A program made the position numbers and the translations under genes. A DNA stretch of 64,000 nucleotides from an uncultured Lachnospiraceae bacterium (GTDB taxonomy: Bacteria > Bacillota > Clostridia > Lachnospirales > Lachnospiraceae), in contig CAJTPS010000005.1 of assembly GCA_910578555.1 (NCBI GenBank), forward strand, positions 124,001 through 188,000, in the 5' to 3' direction. The notes beneath the pieces are model-generated. The model saw only the letters and a list, made by a program, of their open reading frames with translations, made no database searches and was not told where the DNA came from. The stretch's first letter is position 1. Each line of letters opens with the position of its first letter. Below, piece after piece: positions 33,909-42,810 of the stretch.

Positions 33909-34901
33909 TTATTTGACCAGTCCCAATAATTTTGTCATATCCGCGTACAGATCATCTCCGGAAGTGTCTTTCATGATAACCGATATATACGGTGTACCGT
34001 CACTGCTCCTGGATAACAGAATCAGGCAGTGTCCTGCCGCATTGGTGGTTCCCGTTTTTCCGCCGATTACAGTGACGTTCGGCGGCATCTCCTGCGTACC
34101 TTTCAGGTACCGGTTCGAATTATTCACCTCTAATGACTTCTCGGCCCCGTTTCTGTCCGTGTACACCGTCGAGTAGGAAGTCATCTGGATGATCTGGTTG
34201 AAAAGATCATATTGCAAAGCCTCCTGAAATATCAGGTACAGGTCATACGCCGTCACATAATGACCCTCCTGTGTCAGCCCGTTGGGATTGGCAAAATTAC
34301 AGTTTGTAGCGCCGAGCTCGGCTGCCTCTTTATTCATGAGCGCAACAAACTCATCCACGGAACCGGCAACCCCTTCCGCAATCAGAATCGCCACATCATT
34401 GGAGGACTGAATCAGCAGAATATGTAACGCCTGATCCAGAGTCATCTGATCTCCCGGATTCAAACCGCTGAGCACCGCTCCAGGCTCTGTAACCTTCACA
34501 TTTTCGGACGCAGTCAGCATCTGGTCGGTGGAACCGTGTTTTATCGCAACAAGCGCCGTCATGATCTTCGTCAGGCTGGCCGGATTCACCTGTGTATTTG
34601 CATTCTTTGCATAAAGTGTCTTTAGATTCTTGGTGTCAAACAGCGCAGCCGCGCCAACCTCGGATAAGTCTATTCCGACCGCTTTCACATCATCGCTCAC
34701 AACGCACAGATCTGCTGCAAAAGGTTCCAGCGTTTCCTGATTCGTCGTATTTAAGAGTTGAAAACTGCTCACGTCATTATTCAGTTTATATGCCATATCG
34801 TACTTGCTGCCGCCGCAGCCTGTCAGAAGTATTAAAAGCGCAAGGAACGAGGCAGACAGTTTTCGTATGGAATTACTATTTGTACATTTCACGCCACTCA
34901 A
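33909..34901 (-). CDS. D-alanyl-D-alanine carboxypeptidase lipoprotein (S11)
   Basis: This 330-residue member of peptidase family S11 trims the terminal D-Ala of peptidoglycan stem peptides. It has a lipoprotein signal (LLILLTGC, lipobox Cys at about residue 29). The three active-site motifs are SxxK (NPASLTKIMTA), SxN (QSSNDVAI) and KTG (GGKTGTT). The start is uncertain: TTG 34901 overlaps mgsA by 26 bases behind GAGGAG with short spacing, and a GTG three codons on is an alternative. The C-terminal DacA-type beta domain appears to be missing, since the protein ends soon after the KTG region. Confidence 0.88.
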   Translation of the reverse strand: MSGVKCTNSNSIRKLSASFLALLILLTGCGGSKYDMAYKLNNDVSSFQLLNTTNQETLEPFAADLCVVSDDVKAVGIDLSEVGAAALFDTKNLKTLYAKNANTQVNPASLTKIMTALVAIKHGSTDQMLTASENVKVTEPGAVLSGLNPGDQMTLDQALHILLIQSSNDVAILIAEGVAGSVDEFVALMNKEAAELGATNCNFANPNGLTQEGHYVTAYDLYLIFQEALQYDLFNQIIQMTSYSTVYTDRNGAEKSLEVNNSNRYLKGTQEMPPNVTVIGGKTGTTNAAGHCLILLSRSSDGTPYISVIMKDTSGDDLYADMTKLLGLVK

Positions 34902-35271
34902 GGTCTCCTCTGTCGAGTGATTTGATCAACAGTTCTGCTGAAGCCAGATTCGTAGCAAGCGGTATGTTATGTCTGTCGCACAGCATAACCACATTGTTGA
35001 CATCCGGTTCATGTGATTTCGGATACAACGGATCACGCAGGAAAATAACGAGGTCGATCTGGTTATGCTCGATCTGCGCACCGATCTGCTGCGCGCCTCC
35101 CAGATGCCCGGCCAGATATTTATGAATCGTCAGATTCGTTACTTCTTCAATCAGCCTGCCTGTCGTTCCTGTTGCAAACAATTCATTTTTGCTTAAAATC
35201 CCCCGATACGCAATACAAAAGTTCTGCATCAGCTTTTTCTTTGCATCATGCGCAATTAATGCAATGTTCAT
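34876..35271 (-). CDS. mgsA: Methylglyoxal synthase-like protein, catalytic Asp replaced
   Basis: This 131-residue protein aligns along its length with MgsA, which makes methylglyoxal from dihydroxyacetone phosphate. It has AHD, ATGTTGRLIEE, FLRDPL (D80, equivalent to E. coli D91), H87 (H98) and D90 (D101). The catalytic base Asp71 of E. coli, in GGDQQ, is replaced by Ala60 here (GHLGGAQQIGA; codon GCG), and the preceding Pro by His. Activity is therefore doubtful, although the fold and phosphate site look intact. The start ATG 35271 follows GAAGGGTG. It is in the rodA-mgsA position conserved in Firmicutes. Confidence 0.88.
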   Translation of the reverse strand: MNIALIAHDAKKKLMQNFCIAYRGILSKNELFATGTTGRLIEEVTNLTIHKYLAGHLGGAQQIGAQIEHNQIDLVIFLRDPLYPKSHEPDVNNVVMLCDRHNIPLATNLASAELLIKSLDRGDLEWREMYK

Positions 35272-35298
35272 AATTGATAACACCCTTCTTTGACTATA

Positions 35299-36402
35299 TT
35301 ATTTTTTGCACTGTAATCGTACATTCAGTACGAACCCTACCCCGATATACAGACTGACCAGCGAAGTCAATCCATAGCTGACAAATGGAAGCGGTATCCC
35401 CGTGTTCGGAATGACAAAAGTGGCCACTGATATATTGATCATTCCCTGGAACCCGATTAGCGCTGCCACCCCCGCGGCAATAATCGTCCCCGCCAGATCT
35501 TTTGCCCTCCTAGCTACCATAATACATTCAAATGCAATTAAAATCAATAAGACAATTACGCTACATCCTCCTACAAAACCGAATTCTTCCCCGATAACCG
35601 CGTAAATAAAGTCAGTCTGCGGTTCAGAAATAAAATTTCCGCTTTTTACGGAGGTAAATTCATTATTCTTGTATCCCTTTCCGTATAACATGCCGGAACC
35701 GATGGCTGTGACAGAATTATTCTGTTGATAAGCCTCCGCATTGGCATATTCGTCCGGATAGATAAATGCCAGAATACGCTTCTGCTGGTAGGAATCAATA
35801 ATCTCCTGATCCGGCTGCAGCACAAGCGTCAGCAGAATTACAAAAGTCGGAACCGCCACTGCAATAGCCATAATGATATATTTCCAGCTGATGCCGCCAA
35901 CGAACAGAATAATGCAGAACAGCAACACGATCATGATACTCGTGGACATATCCGGCTGTTTATAGATGAGCGCAATCGGCGGTATAAAGAATAACACACA
36001 CATGCCGATCACTTTCAGGGAGCCCATCTCATCTTTATGCTTCATGATAAACTGTGCAAAGAAAAGCAGGAGCAGGATTTTGGCCGTCTCCGAAGGCTGA
36101 AACTGGATACCGAAAATATTCAGCCATCTCTGTGCACCGCCGCGTTCTACGCCTTTCTGCCTGACAAGTTCCAGAAGCACTATGTTAGCCGCATACATCA
36201 GCCAGTAAAACCGCAGAATAATCGAATAATCAAACAGGGACAGAACCACCATCAGAAAGAATCCCAGAACAAAACCTGCAATCTGCCTCGATTGAAGGGA
36301 TTCCTGCGCGCTGCCGATCGCAAAGATTCCGATCCAGGTCAGCGCCGCCACCAGCGCAATCAATTTAAAGTCATAATCCCGTATATGGTATTGTCGTGCC
36401 AT
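35299..36402 (-). CDS. rodA: RodA peptidoglycan polymerase (SEDS family)
   Basis: This 367-residue SEDS protein has about ten spans and polymerises glycan strands for the elongasome with PBP2. Family signatures visible are the GGAQRWLNIFGIQFQPSE segment and the C-terminal FVIPNTGIPLPFVSYGLTSL. AAAGGAG lies upstream of the ATG. It follows minE by 64 bases and precedes mgsA. Its partner transpeptidase is encoded at 38378, four genes upstream in the same direction. Confidence 0.95.
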   Translation of the reverse strand: MARQYHIRDYDFKLIALVAALTWIGIFAIGSAQESLQSRQIAGFVLGFFLMVVLSLFDYSIILRFYWLMYAANIVLLELVRQKGVERGGAQRWLNIFGIQFQPSETAKILLLLFFAQFIMKHKDEMGSLKVIGMCVLFFIPPIALIYKQPDMSTSIMIVLLFCIILFVGGISWKYIIMAIAVAVPTFVILLTLVLQPDQEIIDSYQQKRILAFIYPDEYANAEAYQQNNSVTAIGSGMLYGKGYKNNEFTSVKSGNFISEPQTDFIYAVIGEEFGFVGGCSVIVLLILIAFECIMVARRAKDLAGTIIAAGVAALIGFQGMINISVATFVIPNTGIPLPFVSYGLTSLVSLYIGVGFVLNVRLQCKK

Positions 36403-36466
36403 TGAAACGGCTCCTTTCCGGGCAGTCTGTCGTGTCCTTTACCGCCTGCCAGTCAGTGCATGCGGC

Positions 36467-36733
36467 TTAATCATGATTCAGATCCAGGATGGGTATATTG
36501 GCGTAGAGCGTCGGATTCTTTAAGCTGCGCCCTTTACTTCCTGTTTTTGTGATCTGTATTTCCATACTTTTCGTGTCGATCTTCATGTATTTGGAGATCA
36601 CCTTCGCGATATCGTTCTTGATCATCTCCATCATCTCCGGTGAACAGTTGACGCGATCGGATATCAGAAGAATCTTTAACCGGTCTTTCGCGATCTCTCT
36701 GGAGCTTTTCCGTTTTAAAATATTTTTAAACAC
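36467..36733 (-). CDS. minE: Cell division topological specificity factor MinE
   Basis: This 88-residue protein is MinE, which stimulates MinD ATPase and drives pole-to-pole oscillation of MinCD. It has the N-terminal membrane-targeting start (MFKNILKR), the anti-MinCD helix (SREIAKDRLKILLISDR) and the C-terminal beta domain. Translation starts at GTG 36733 with GGGGGGA 6 bases upstream. The presence of MinE and absence of DivIVA here points to an oscillating Min system of the clostridial type. Confidence 0.94.
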   Translation of the reverse strand: MFKNILKRKSSREIAKDRLKILLISDRVNCSPEMMEMIKNDIAKVISKYMKIDTKSMEIQITKTGSKGRSLKNPTLYANIPILDLNHD

Positions 36734-36744
36734 TGCAATCCCCC

Positions 36745-37536
36745 CTAACCCTTGTGAAAGATACCTGACACTCTCGCCCAGAAAGAAACTCCTTTTTCAA
36801 AATCAAGAAAAGGCACCTCTCTTCCGAGTACTCTGTGACAGATATTCTGATAGGCTCTGCCCGCCAGCGTATTATTACCGACCAGCGGTTCTCCCTGATT
36901 CGTGGCAATCACCACATTCTCATCATCCGGAACCATTCCGATGAGCGGTAAGGAAAGGATGTCCACCACATCTTCCGACGACATCATGTCCCCGCGCCTG
37001 ATCATGTCATAGCGGATGCGGTTTATCACCAAATCTATCTTATGTATCTCATTAGCTTCCAGAAGCCCGATGATCCGGTCTGCATCCCGGATTGCGGACA
37101 CTTCCGGCGTCGTGACGACGAGCGCCCTGTCCGCACCGGCGATCGCATTCTGGAATCCCTGTTCAATGCCTGCCGGACAGTCCAGTATAATATAGTCGAA
37201 CTGATCCTTCAGATGGCTGATCATTCTGACCATCTGGGAAGGATTCACGGCACTTTTATCCCTTGTCTGCGCGGAAGGAAGCAGGAAGAGGGTCGGATAT
37301 CTCTTATCCCGTATGATCGCTTGCTTGATGCGGCAGTTTCCTTCCACCACATCCACCAGATTATAGACGATCCGGTTTTCCAGTCCCATGACAACATCCA
37401 GATTACGCAGTCCGATATCGGTATCGATCAGTATTACTTTCTTCCCCATAGCTGCCAGACCTGTACCAACATTTGCGGTCGTAGTGGTCTTGCCTACGCC
37501 GCCTTTCCCTGATGTGACGACAATTACTTCACTCAT
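36745..37536 (-). CDS. minD: Septum-site-determining ATPase MinD
   Basis: This 263-residue protein is a ParA/MinD-type ATPase with the deviant Walker A (TSGKGGVGKTTTTANVG, residues about 7-23), Walker B (DYIILDCPAG) and a C-terminal amphipathic membrane-targeting tail (VSFWARVSGIFHKG). It recruits MinC to the membrane and is released by MinE. GGAGG lies about 13 bases before the ATG. It is separated from minC by 139 bases that carry two perfect hairpins. Confidence 0.96.
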   Translation of the reverse strand: MSEVIVVTSGKGGVGKTTTTANVGTGLAAMGKKVILIDTDIGLRNLDVVMGLENRIVYNLVDVVEGNCRIKQAIIRDKRYPTLFLLPSAQTRDKSAVNPSQMVRMISHLKDQFDYIILDCPAGIEQGFQNAIAGADRALVVTTPEVSAIRDADRIIGLLEANEIHKIDLVINRIRYDMIRRGDMMSSEDVVDILSLPLIGMVPDDENVVIATNQGEPLVGNNTLAGRAYQNICHRVLGREVPFLDFEKGVSFWARVSGIFHKG

Positions 37537-37584
37537 ATCTTCTCATTGACCTCCTGAATATGATGTATTATCGTCCCCTGACCA

Positions 37585-37634
37585 AAAGATAATTTCGCAG
37601 AAATTATCTTTACGAGATTTGCTTCGCAAACTCG
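37585..37634. repeat. Two hairpins between minC and minD
   Basis: AAAGATAATTTC-GCA-GAAATTATCTTT (37585-37611, perfect 12-bp stem) is followed by CGAGATTTGC-TTC-GCAAACTCG (37613-37634, one bulged A). The second has the same arms as the repeat at 234-270 and the same design as the array units at 56923. There is no T-tract, so RNA stability or attenuation is more likely than full termination. Confidence 0.8.
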
Positions 37635-37675
37635 GCATATTTGCTGCCGTTTCACGATCCCGTCTCTGTCCGGCA

Positions 37676-38356
37676 TCAAACCGGCAGATCGTTCAGTAAT
37701 TCTTTGGTAATGGGTTCTATTATGACTCTGGCGTTCTCTACATAAGCAATCTTCGGCTGAATCTTAGGTTTGATCGACCATTTGCTTTGTTTCTCTGAAG
37801 TCTTATATTTGAAATCACCGATTTTAAGCTTCTCCGGTGACATTTCAAGCGCAACGACAAAATGTCCCTCTTCCCCGTTGCCGCCGGCGTAGGCCTGTCC
37901 ATAGAGCCCGCCGAGCACGACGATGTCCTTGTTTGATATGACGCTTGCACCCGGATACACATCCCCAAGCACGATCAGACTGTTTTCTGTTTCCAGAACC
38001 TGCCCGTCTTTCAGTGTTCCCTTATAGAACTGGCCGGCGTTTTCCATCGCCTGCTGATGATAAGAAACTTTCTGCAACGCTTTGACAAAATTTTTGTTTG
38101 TCTCATCATTTTTACCCATGATGCACACTACGTTTAAGGCGGAATTGGCGGTAATCGTGTTCACAAGCTGGCGTTCTTCCTGATCGGACAGGCTCCGTCC
38201 CTCAAAGGAAAGCACCATACTGGCATCTTTAAAGAAATGCGCAGATTCCCTGAACTTAAACGCAATCTCCTCCAGAAGCTGCGCAAAAGGCATCTCTTCA
38301 TCCAGATAAATGGACAGCCCGTTTTGAAAACTTTTAATAACAACCGGATTTTTCAT
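37676..38356 (-). CDS. minC: Septum-site-determining protein MinC
   Basis: This 226-residue protein is MinC, the FtsZ-polymer inhibitor of the Min system. The N-terminal alpha/beta domain (about 1-100) contacts FtsZ. The C-terminal beta-helix (about 110-205) has the family motifs GDVYPGASVISNKDIVVLGGLYG and AYAGGNGEEGHFVVAL. GAGGAG lies close before the ATG. It follows the PBP2 gene by 21 bases, so cell-wall elongation and division-site selection genes are co-transcribed. Confidence 0.93.
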   Translation of the reverse strand: MKNPVVIKSFQNGLSIYLDEEMPFAQLLEEIAFKFRESAHFFKDASMVLSFEGRSLSDQEERQLVNTITANSALNVVCIMGKNDETNKNFVKALQKVSYHQQAMENAGQFYKGTLKDGQVLETENSLIVLGDVYPGASVISNKDIVVLGGLYGQAYAGGNGEEGHFVVALEMSPEKLKIGDFKYKTSEKQSKWSIKPKIQPKIAYVENARVIIEPITKELLNDLPV

Positions 38357-38377
38357 GATTCTCCTCCATCTGACGAC

Positions 38378-41284
38378 TTAATCTGCGTTAATCGCACCGC
38401 CCTCTAATTCGCTGGCAGTTCCGGTAATGATTTCGCTCTCATCTTTCAGTCCGTAATAAAATGCATAGACATCTTTCGCAATCTGTGCGCTGTAATCCGA
38501 AGTATAGCCGTGCGCCACGCGTACCGTGACAGATATCTCCGGATCATCATAGGGTGCGTAGCTGATAAAGAGCGCATGGTTCGGACGGTTCCGGTCTTCC
38601 TGTGCCGTACCGGTCTTACCCGCAACATCCACGTCAAGATCATCGTAATATCTCTTTCCTTCTATTACTCTGCGCATACCCGTGTGTATCGCATTCCAAT
38701 ACTCGAAATCCATATCAATGGTGTTACGTACCTTCGCCTGATTATCTTCAATCAGATTGCTGTTGTGGTCTTCTATTTTGTCTACTAATGTTAAATTATA
38801 ACATGTTCCGCTGTTGGCAACAGTTGTAACATATCGCGCAAGCCCGACCGTTGTATAGTTATTGCTGCCGTGACCGATCGCCGAACGGACACCGTCCTTA
38901 TCGGATACCTCCGGGGCATATTCCTCAATCTCCACACCGGAGGTCTCTGTCAGACCATACAGATCTGCAGCCCTAGCCAGTTTGTTCAGTGCGACATCGC
39001 TGTTGTATGTGTCCCCGACAATCCCGAGACGATAGCCGACCTCGTAGAAGAAACAGTTACAGGAACGCTGTATGCCGCCGGTGACGTCCAAAGAGCCGTG
39101 TGCTCCCGGGTAAATATGACATCTCGGACTTTGCGTCCCGGAATCAATCTTATCAAAAATACCTGTGCAGGTGATTGTCTCCGTCGTCGAAATCACGCCT
39201 TCCGTCAGACCTACCGTAGCGGAAAGCGGCTTAAACGTAGATCCGGGCGCTGTTCTCTGTTGTGTCGCATAATTTAAAAGCGGATAGGACAGGTCTTTGT
39301 TCAGACTCGCAAAATATGCGGCGTTTACACCGTTTGCCATCTTATTATTATCATAACTCGGATAAGACACGAGCGCCAGTACATCTCCGGTTTTTATATC
39401 CGTGATTACAATAGAACCCGAATAAGGATCAAGTGCGAGCTGTGCAGGCGTAATATCCAGATTCTCGATGCGGCTGCACATAAAGGCATACGGGGTTATG
39501 CTTCCGGCTTCAAACTGCGCAAGTTCTTCCTCCGGCGGCTCGACTGCGTTCTGCTCAAGTAGGAGCTGGCAGATCTGCCGTCCTGTCACCTCGTCATTAT
39601 TAATCATATAGCGGTACATGCGCTTATCAAAATCACTGTCTGTATCCAACTGTGCAAAGATATAATCCATGATCTTATGATAGATTTCGACGGAGTCGGA
39701 ATAACGTGAGTCGATCGCAAGCGCAGACACATCGACCCAGTTCTGGGCAATCACATAATTCAGATATTCATTTAAGCTGATCACCTCATCCGTCGTCCAC
39801 GCGATATAGGTAGGATCATTCCGGTCGATCGCGGAGCGCATGATAATCTCTTTTCTGTAAAGCATGGATACAATATAACTCTCGTAATTCTGATATTCTT
39901 CCGTCAGATTTTCATAAGGCGTACAGGTCTCTTCCATCTCGGCCCGCAGTGTAGCGAACACCCGCGATTTCTTATCCAGGTATGTTTCCCGGACGAGCCG
40001 CTCCGTCTCTCCGGCATGGGCAGAATCAAAATGTGAGGTGTCGATAACATTATTGTTGATACATGCAAAATAAACATCATAGATCGGAATCGGAATATTA
40101 CCGCCGCTTCCGCCCTCCGGCGGACGATACTCTCTGATATTTTCAATCTTATCCAGAAGAATGCCGGCAAGCTTGGACTCCAGGATATGATAACAGGTGC
40201 GCTGCAGATCTGAATCAATCGTAAGATAAATATCGTTTCCGGCAATTGATTCCACTCTGTCATGGGTCTCGATCACCTTACCGAGGTTATCCACATAGAC
40301 CGTCTCCGAGCCTTTCTGACCCTGCAGCTGCCGTTCCATGGAAGACTCGATTCCTGACTTGCCGACGGTATCATTCAGATCATAAGTCTCATCGATCTCC
40401 TGCAGTGCCTTTAATTCCTCCGTATCAACTTTACCGGTATAACCAAGAATCTGAGAGAAATAAACGCTGTCGTTATACTTGCGGATCGTGCCCTCGGCGA
40501 TCGAAACTCCCGGCAGTTCATCTGCATTCTCCATCACCACGGCAACTGTTTTCTCTGAAACGTTGTTTGCAACCGTGGTCGCTATATATTTCTGATAATT
40601 GTTGGCGCTCATGGCATAGCGGATCGTAATGATCTTAAGCACTTCCTCCCTGGTATAGCCGTATCCGGCCTCAAAAGTAGAGGAGTCATCCTCCACTGTG
40701 CAGGCGCCGATGCCGTAACGGGAAGACGGTTTTGTGCCGCAAAGATATTTGATTACCTCATCCGCCGTGGCTGCCTTCTCGGCCGGTTCCAGTTCATCGA
40801 TCGTGGGATAACCATAAATATCCGCCAGAAAACGCAGAAGCTGTGTTCCTTCCACATTAAACTGATAGTTGCCGCTCTTGTCCAGCACAATATGAAAATC
40901 ACTGATGATCTGGTCACCGTTTTGCTCGATCATCCTGATCAGTCGGCTGATCGTATGATTCAGTTCGGCATTTTTGTTTTTACCGGACTCATACACATCC
41001 TCTATCGTGACCGAATATGCCAGTTCATTAAATGCGAGCAGGTTGCCGTTGCGATCCAGAATATTTCCCCTCGTGGGAAGAATGGTGCGTTCCTTCGTGA
41101 TGCTCAGCTGGAAATTGTTATAGTACTCTTCCCCGTGGACGATCTGTAACTGGAAGATCGTGTAGATCAGATAACCGCCCATACCGAACAGCACACATAC
41201 AAGCACAAGCAGTCTGGAGGTGATCATATTCATGAAGTTTTCTTTGAATTGTTCCAGTATATGGTCAAACAAACTTTTTGCCAC
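38378..41284 (-). CDS. mrdA: Penicillin-binding protein 2 (elongasome transpeptidase)
   Basis: This 968-residue class B PBP has an N-terminal span (about 23-40), a dimerisation/pedestal domain and a transpeptidase domain. The latter has S682-x-x-K685 (GSTFKP), SCN (QRSCNCFF) and K890-T-G (GKTGTAQ). It is several hundred residues longer than E. coli PBP2 (633). Most of the extra length lies between the pedestal and the SxxK serine (about 380-610), which makes this an expanded lineage form. The start GTG 41284 abuts AAGGA; a TTG four codons on is possible. It works with RodA and MreBCD. Confidence 0.93.
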   Translation of the reverse strand: MAKSLFDHILEQFKENFMNMITSRLLVLVCVLFGMGGYLIYTIFQLQIVHGEEYYNNFQLSITKERTILPTRGNILDRNGNLLAFNELAYSVTIEDVYESGKNKNAELNHTISRLIRMIEQNGDQIISDFHIVLDKSGNYQFNVEGTQLLRFLADIYGYPTIDELEPAEKAATADEVIKYLCGTKPSSRYGIGACTVEDDSSTFEAGYGYTREEVLKIITIRYAMSANNYQKYIATTVANNVSEKTVAVVMENADELPGVSIAEGTIRKYNDSVYFSQILGYTGKVDTEELKALQEIDETYDLNDTVGKSGIESSMERQLQGQKGSETVYVDNLGKVIETHDRVESIAGNDIYLTIDSDLQRTCYHILESKLAGILLDKIENIREYRPPEGGSGGNIPIPIYDVYFACINNNVIDTSHFDSAHAGETERLVRETYLDKKSRVFATLRAEMEETCTPYENLTEEYQNYESYIVSMLYRKEIIMRSAIDRNDPTYIAWTTDEVISLNEYLNYVIAQNWVDVSALAIDSRYSDSVEIYHKIMDYIFAQLDTDSDFDKRMYRYMINNDEVTGRQICQLLLEQNAVEPPEEELAQFEAGSITPYAFMCSRIENLDITPAQLALDPYSGSIVITDIKTGDVLALVSYPSYDNNKMANGVNAAYFASLNKDLSYPLLNYATQQRTAPGSTFKPLSATVGLTEGVISTTETITCTGIFDKIDSGTQSPRCHIYPGAHGSLDVTGGIQRSCNCFFYEVGYRLGIVGDTYNSDVALNKLARAADLYGLTETSGVEIEEYAPEVSDKDGVRSAIGHGSNNYTTVGLARYVTTVANSGTCYNLTLVDKIEDHNSNLIEDNQAKVRNTIDMDFEYWNAIHTGMRRVIEGKRYYDDLDVDVAGKTGTAQEDRNRPNHALFISYAPYDDPEISVTVRVAHGYTSDYSAQIAKDVYAFYYGLKDESEIITGTASELEGGAINAD

Positions 41285-41783
41285 TCCTTAGTTCACTGCG
41301 CTCCAGTCCGGTATTGATCCAGAGTATGAGCGGATACAGAAATATTGTTACAACGATCGTATACACGATCTCCGGTAGAATAATTTGCATAAAATAATAA
41401 CCAAATTCAAATCTGCTGCGCAGCAGGAACATGATCACATAGCAGACCAGACCGTAGAAGCAGTCACTGCCGAGAATCAGTGCGATCGGCAGCTTAATAT
41501 CCTGCGGATAAAAGATTGCGCTGAACTTGCCGTTCATATAGCCGATGTACATGTACACAAGTGCATAAAACCCTATGGTGTTTCCGAAAAAAATGTCTAC
41601 CAGTATGCCGCAGAAAAAACCGATCAAAAGTCCGGTCTTTTCCCCGCGCATGAATCCGAAGGAAGCAGTCAGGACAATCAGCAGGTTGGGAACGATTCCG
41701 CCGAACGCCAGCGAATGAAACACCGTACACTGCAGCAGGAAACATATGAAAATCAAAACCGTAGTAATCAGAAAACGCTTCAT
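41265..41783 (-). CDS. mreD: Rod shape-determining protein MreD
   Basis: This 172-residue protein has five to six membrane spans typical of MreD, with FGGIVPNLLIVLTASFGFMRGEKTGLLIGFFCGILVD as its most recognisable stretch by pattern. MreD links MreC and PBP2/RodA in the membrane. GGAGAG lies 5 bases before the ATG. The 3' end overlaps the PBP2 gene by 20 bases, so they are translationally coupled. A 157-base palindrome-containing gap separates it from mreC. Confidence 0.9.
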   Translation of the reverse strand: MKRFLITTVLIFICFLLQCTVFHSLAFGGIVPNLLIVLTASFGFMRGEKTGLLIGFFCGILVDIFFGNTIGFYALVYMYIGYMNGKFSAIFYPQDIKLPIALILGSDCFYGLVCYVIMFLLRSRFEFGYYFMQIILPEIVYTIVVTIFLYPLILWINTGLERSELRSGKKFV

Positions 41784-41841
41784 GACACTCTCCTAATCGT
41801 AACATTTCAGCCTACGGCTTCACTGTCACGCCTGATGCACA

Positions 41842-41906
41842 CAAAATGCTCCAAAGTCGCATTTTGGCGCCTGCACAACTCGCAAAATCGCACAGAGAGC
41901 GATTTT
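41842..41906. repeat. Two intergenic dyads between mreC and mreD
   Basis: CAAAATGC (41842-41849) with GCATTTTG (41859-41866), and AAAATCGC (41884-41891) with GCGATTTT (41899-41906). They are separated by GCGCCTGCAC and flanked by ACTCGC direct repeats. The layout resembles the other small palindromic blocks in this genome. The blocks break otherwise tight operons. Confidence 0.7.
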
Positions 41907-41940
41907 ACTCGCGGAATAGTATAAGGCTTAACTGTAACCC

Positions 41941-42810
41941 CTAATCTTCTATGGACTGTTTCAACTGCATAATGACAAGCACTTCTTCCAGATGTTCAAA
42001 GTCTACTGCCGGCGTAACATATCCGGACTTCGTCAGATTATTGGCATCCTGATTGATCGTACTGATATAACCGACCAGAATCCCAGGCAGATACTTATCG
42101 CTGATATTGGAGGTCACGATCTTATCGCCCTCCACGACTACATTATCACTGTCTACCAACTGTCCGAATTCAATCACGCCGGAGGCGTAGAGCTTCAGAT
42201 TTCCCGAAACAATCATATTGTCAGAACTCGACAGCACCATAGCGCTCACGTTAGAATCGTCCGCAATGATCGCCTTCACCTTCGACCAGTTCGGCCCGAC
42301 ATCCACAATACGTCCTACCAGACCGCTGCCCGCCATTACGTTCATATCAACGGCGATACCGTCCTTTGCCCCTTTATTGATTACAAAAGAATAAAACCAG
42401 TTGCCGCTGTCTCTTGCAATGATACGGGCGCCGGTCTTTTGATACTCGTCATATTGGGCATCCAGGCTGTACAGTTCTCTCAGATTCGTCAGTTCATAGC
42501 GATCCTGCTGCAGTCTCGTATTTTCAATCGTCAGTTCGTCCACCTGCTGCTTCAGATTCTCGTTCTCTGCAATCAAATCCCTGATCTGCACCAGTTCCTC
42601 GGAACGGTTCGCCAGCCAGCTCCCCACACTGCTGATGCCCTCCTCGAAGGGAACCACCGTGTATCCCGCCACCGCGCTTAAAGGTCCGCTGAACACTGTG
42701 GTGTTAAACGTAAGCAGTACCATGCCGGTGCAGAGGATTGTTAAAATAAAAAGGAGATATTTACCTGGTAACGTAAATTTCTCTCCTTTTCTCTTTACGA
42801 TTGGACTCAT
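41941..42810 (-). CDS. mreC: Rod shape-determining protein MreC
   Basis: This 289-residue bitopic protein has an N-terminal span (about 16-36), a coiled coil (about 70-105, NENLKQQVDELTIENTRLQQD) and the extracytoplasmic beta-barrel domains of MreC (GSGLVGRIVDVGPNWSKV). It forms the extracytoplasmic scaffold that activates PBP2. It overlaps mreB by 4 bases (ATGA), as expected for the mreBC pair. Confidence 0.94.
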   Translation of the reverse strand: MSPIVKRKGEKFTLPGKYLLFILTILCTGMVLLTFNTTVFSGPLSAVAGYTVVPFEEGISSVGSWLANRSEELVQIRDLIAENENLKQQVDELTIENTRLQQDRYELTNLRELYSLDAQYDEYQKTGARIIARDSGNWFYSFVINKGAKDGIAVDMNVMAGSGLVGRIVDVGPNWSKVKAIIADDSNVSAMVLSSSDNMIVSGNLKLYASGVIEFGQLVDSDNVVVEGDKIVTSNISDKYLPGILVGYISTINQDANNLTKSGYVTPAVDFEHLEEVLVIMQLKQSIED

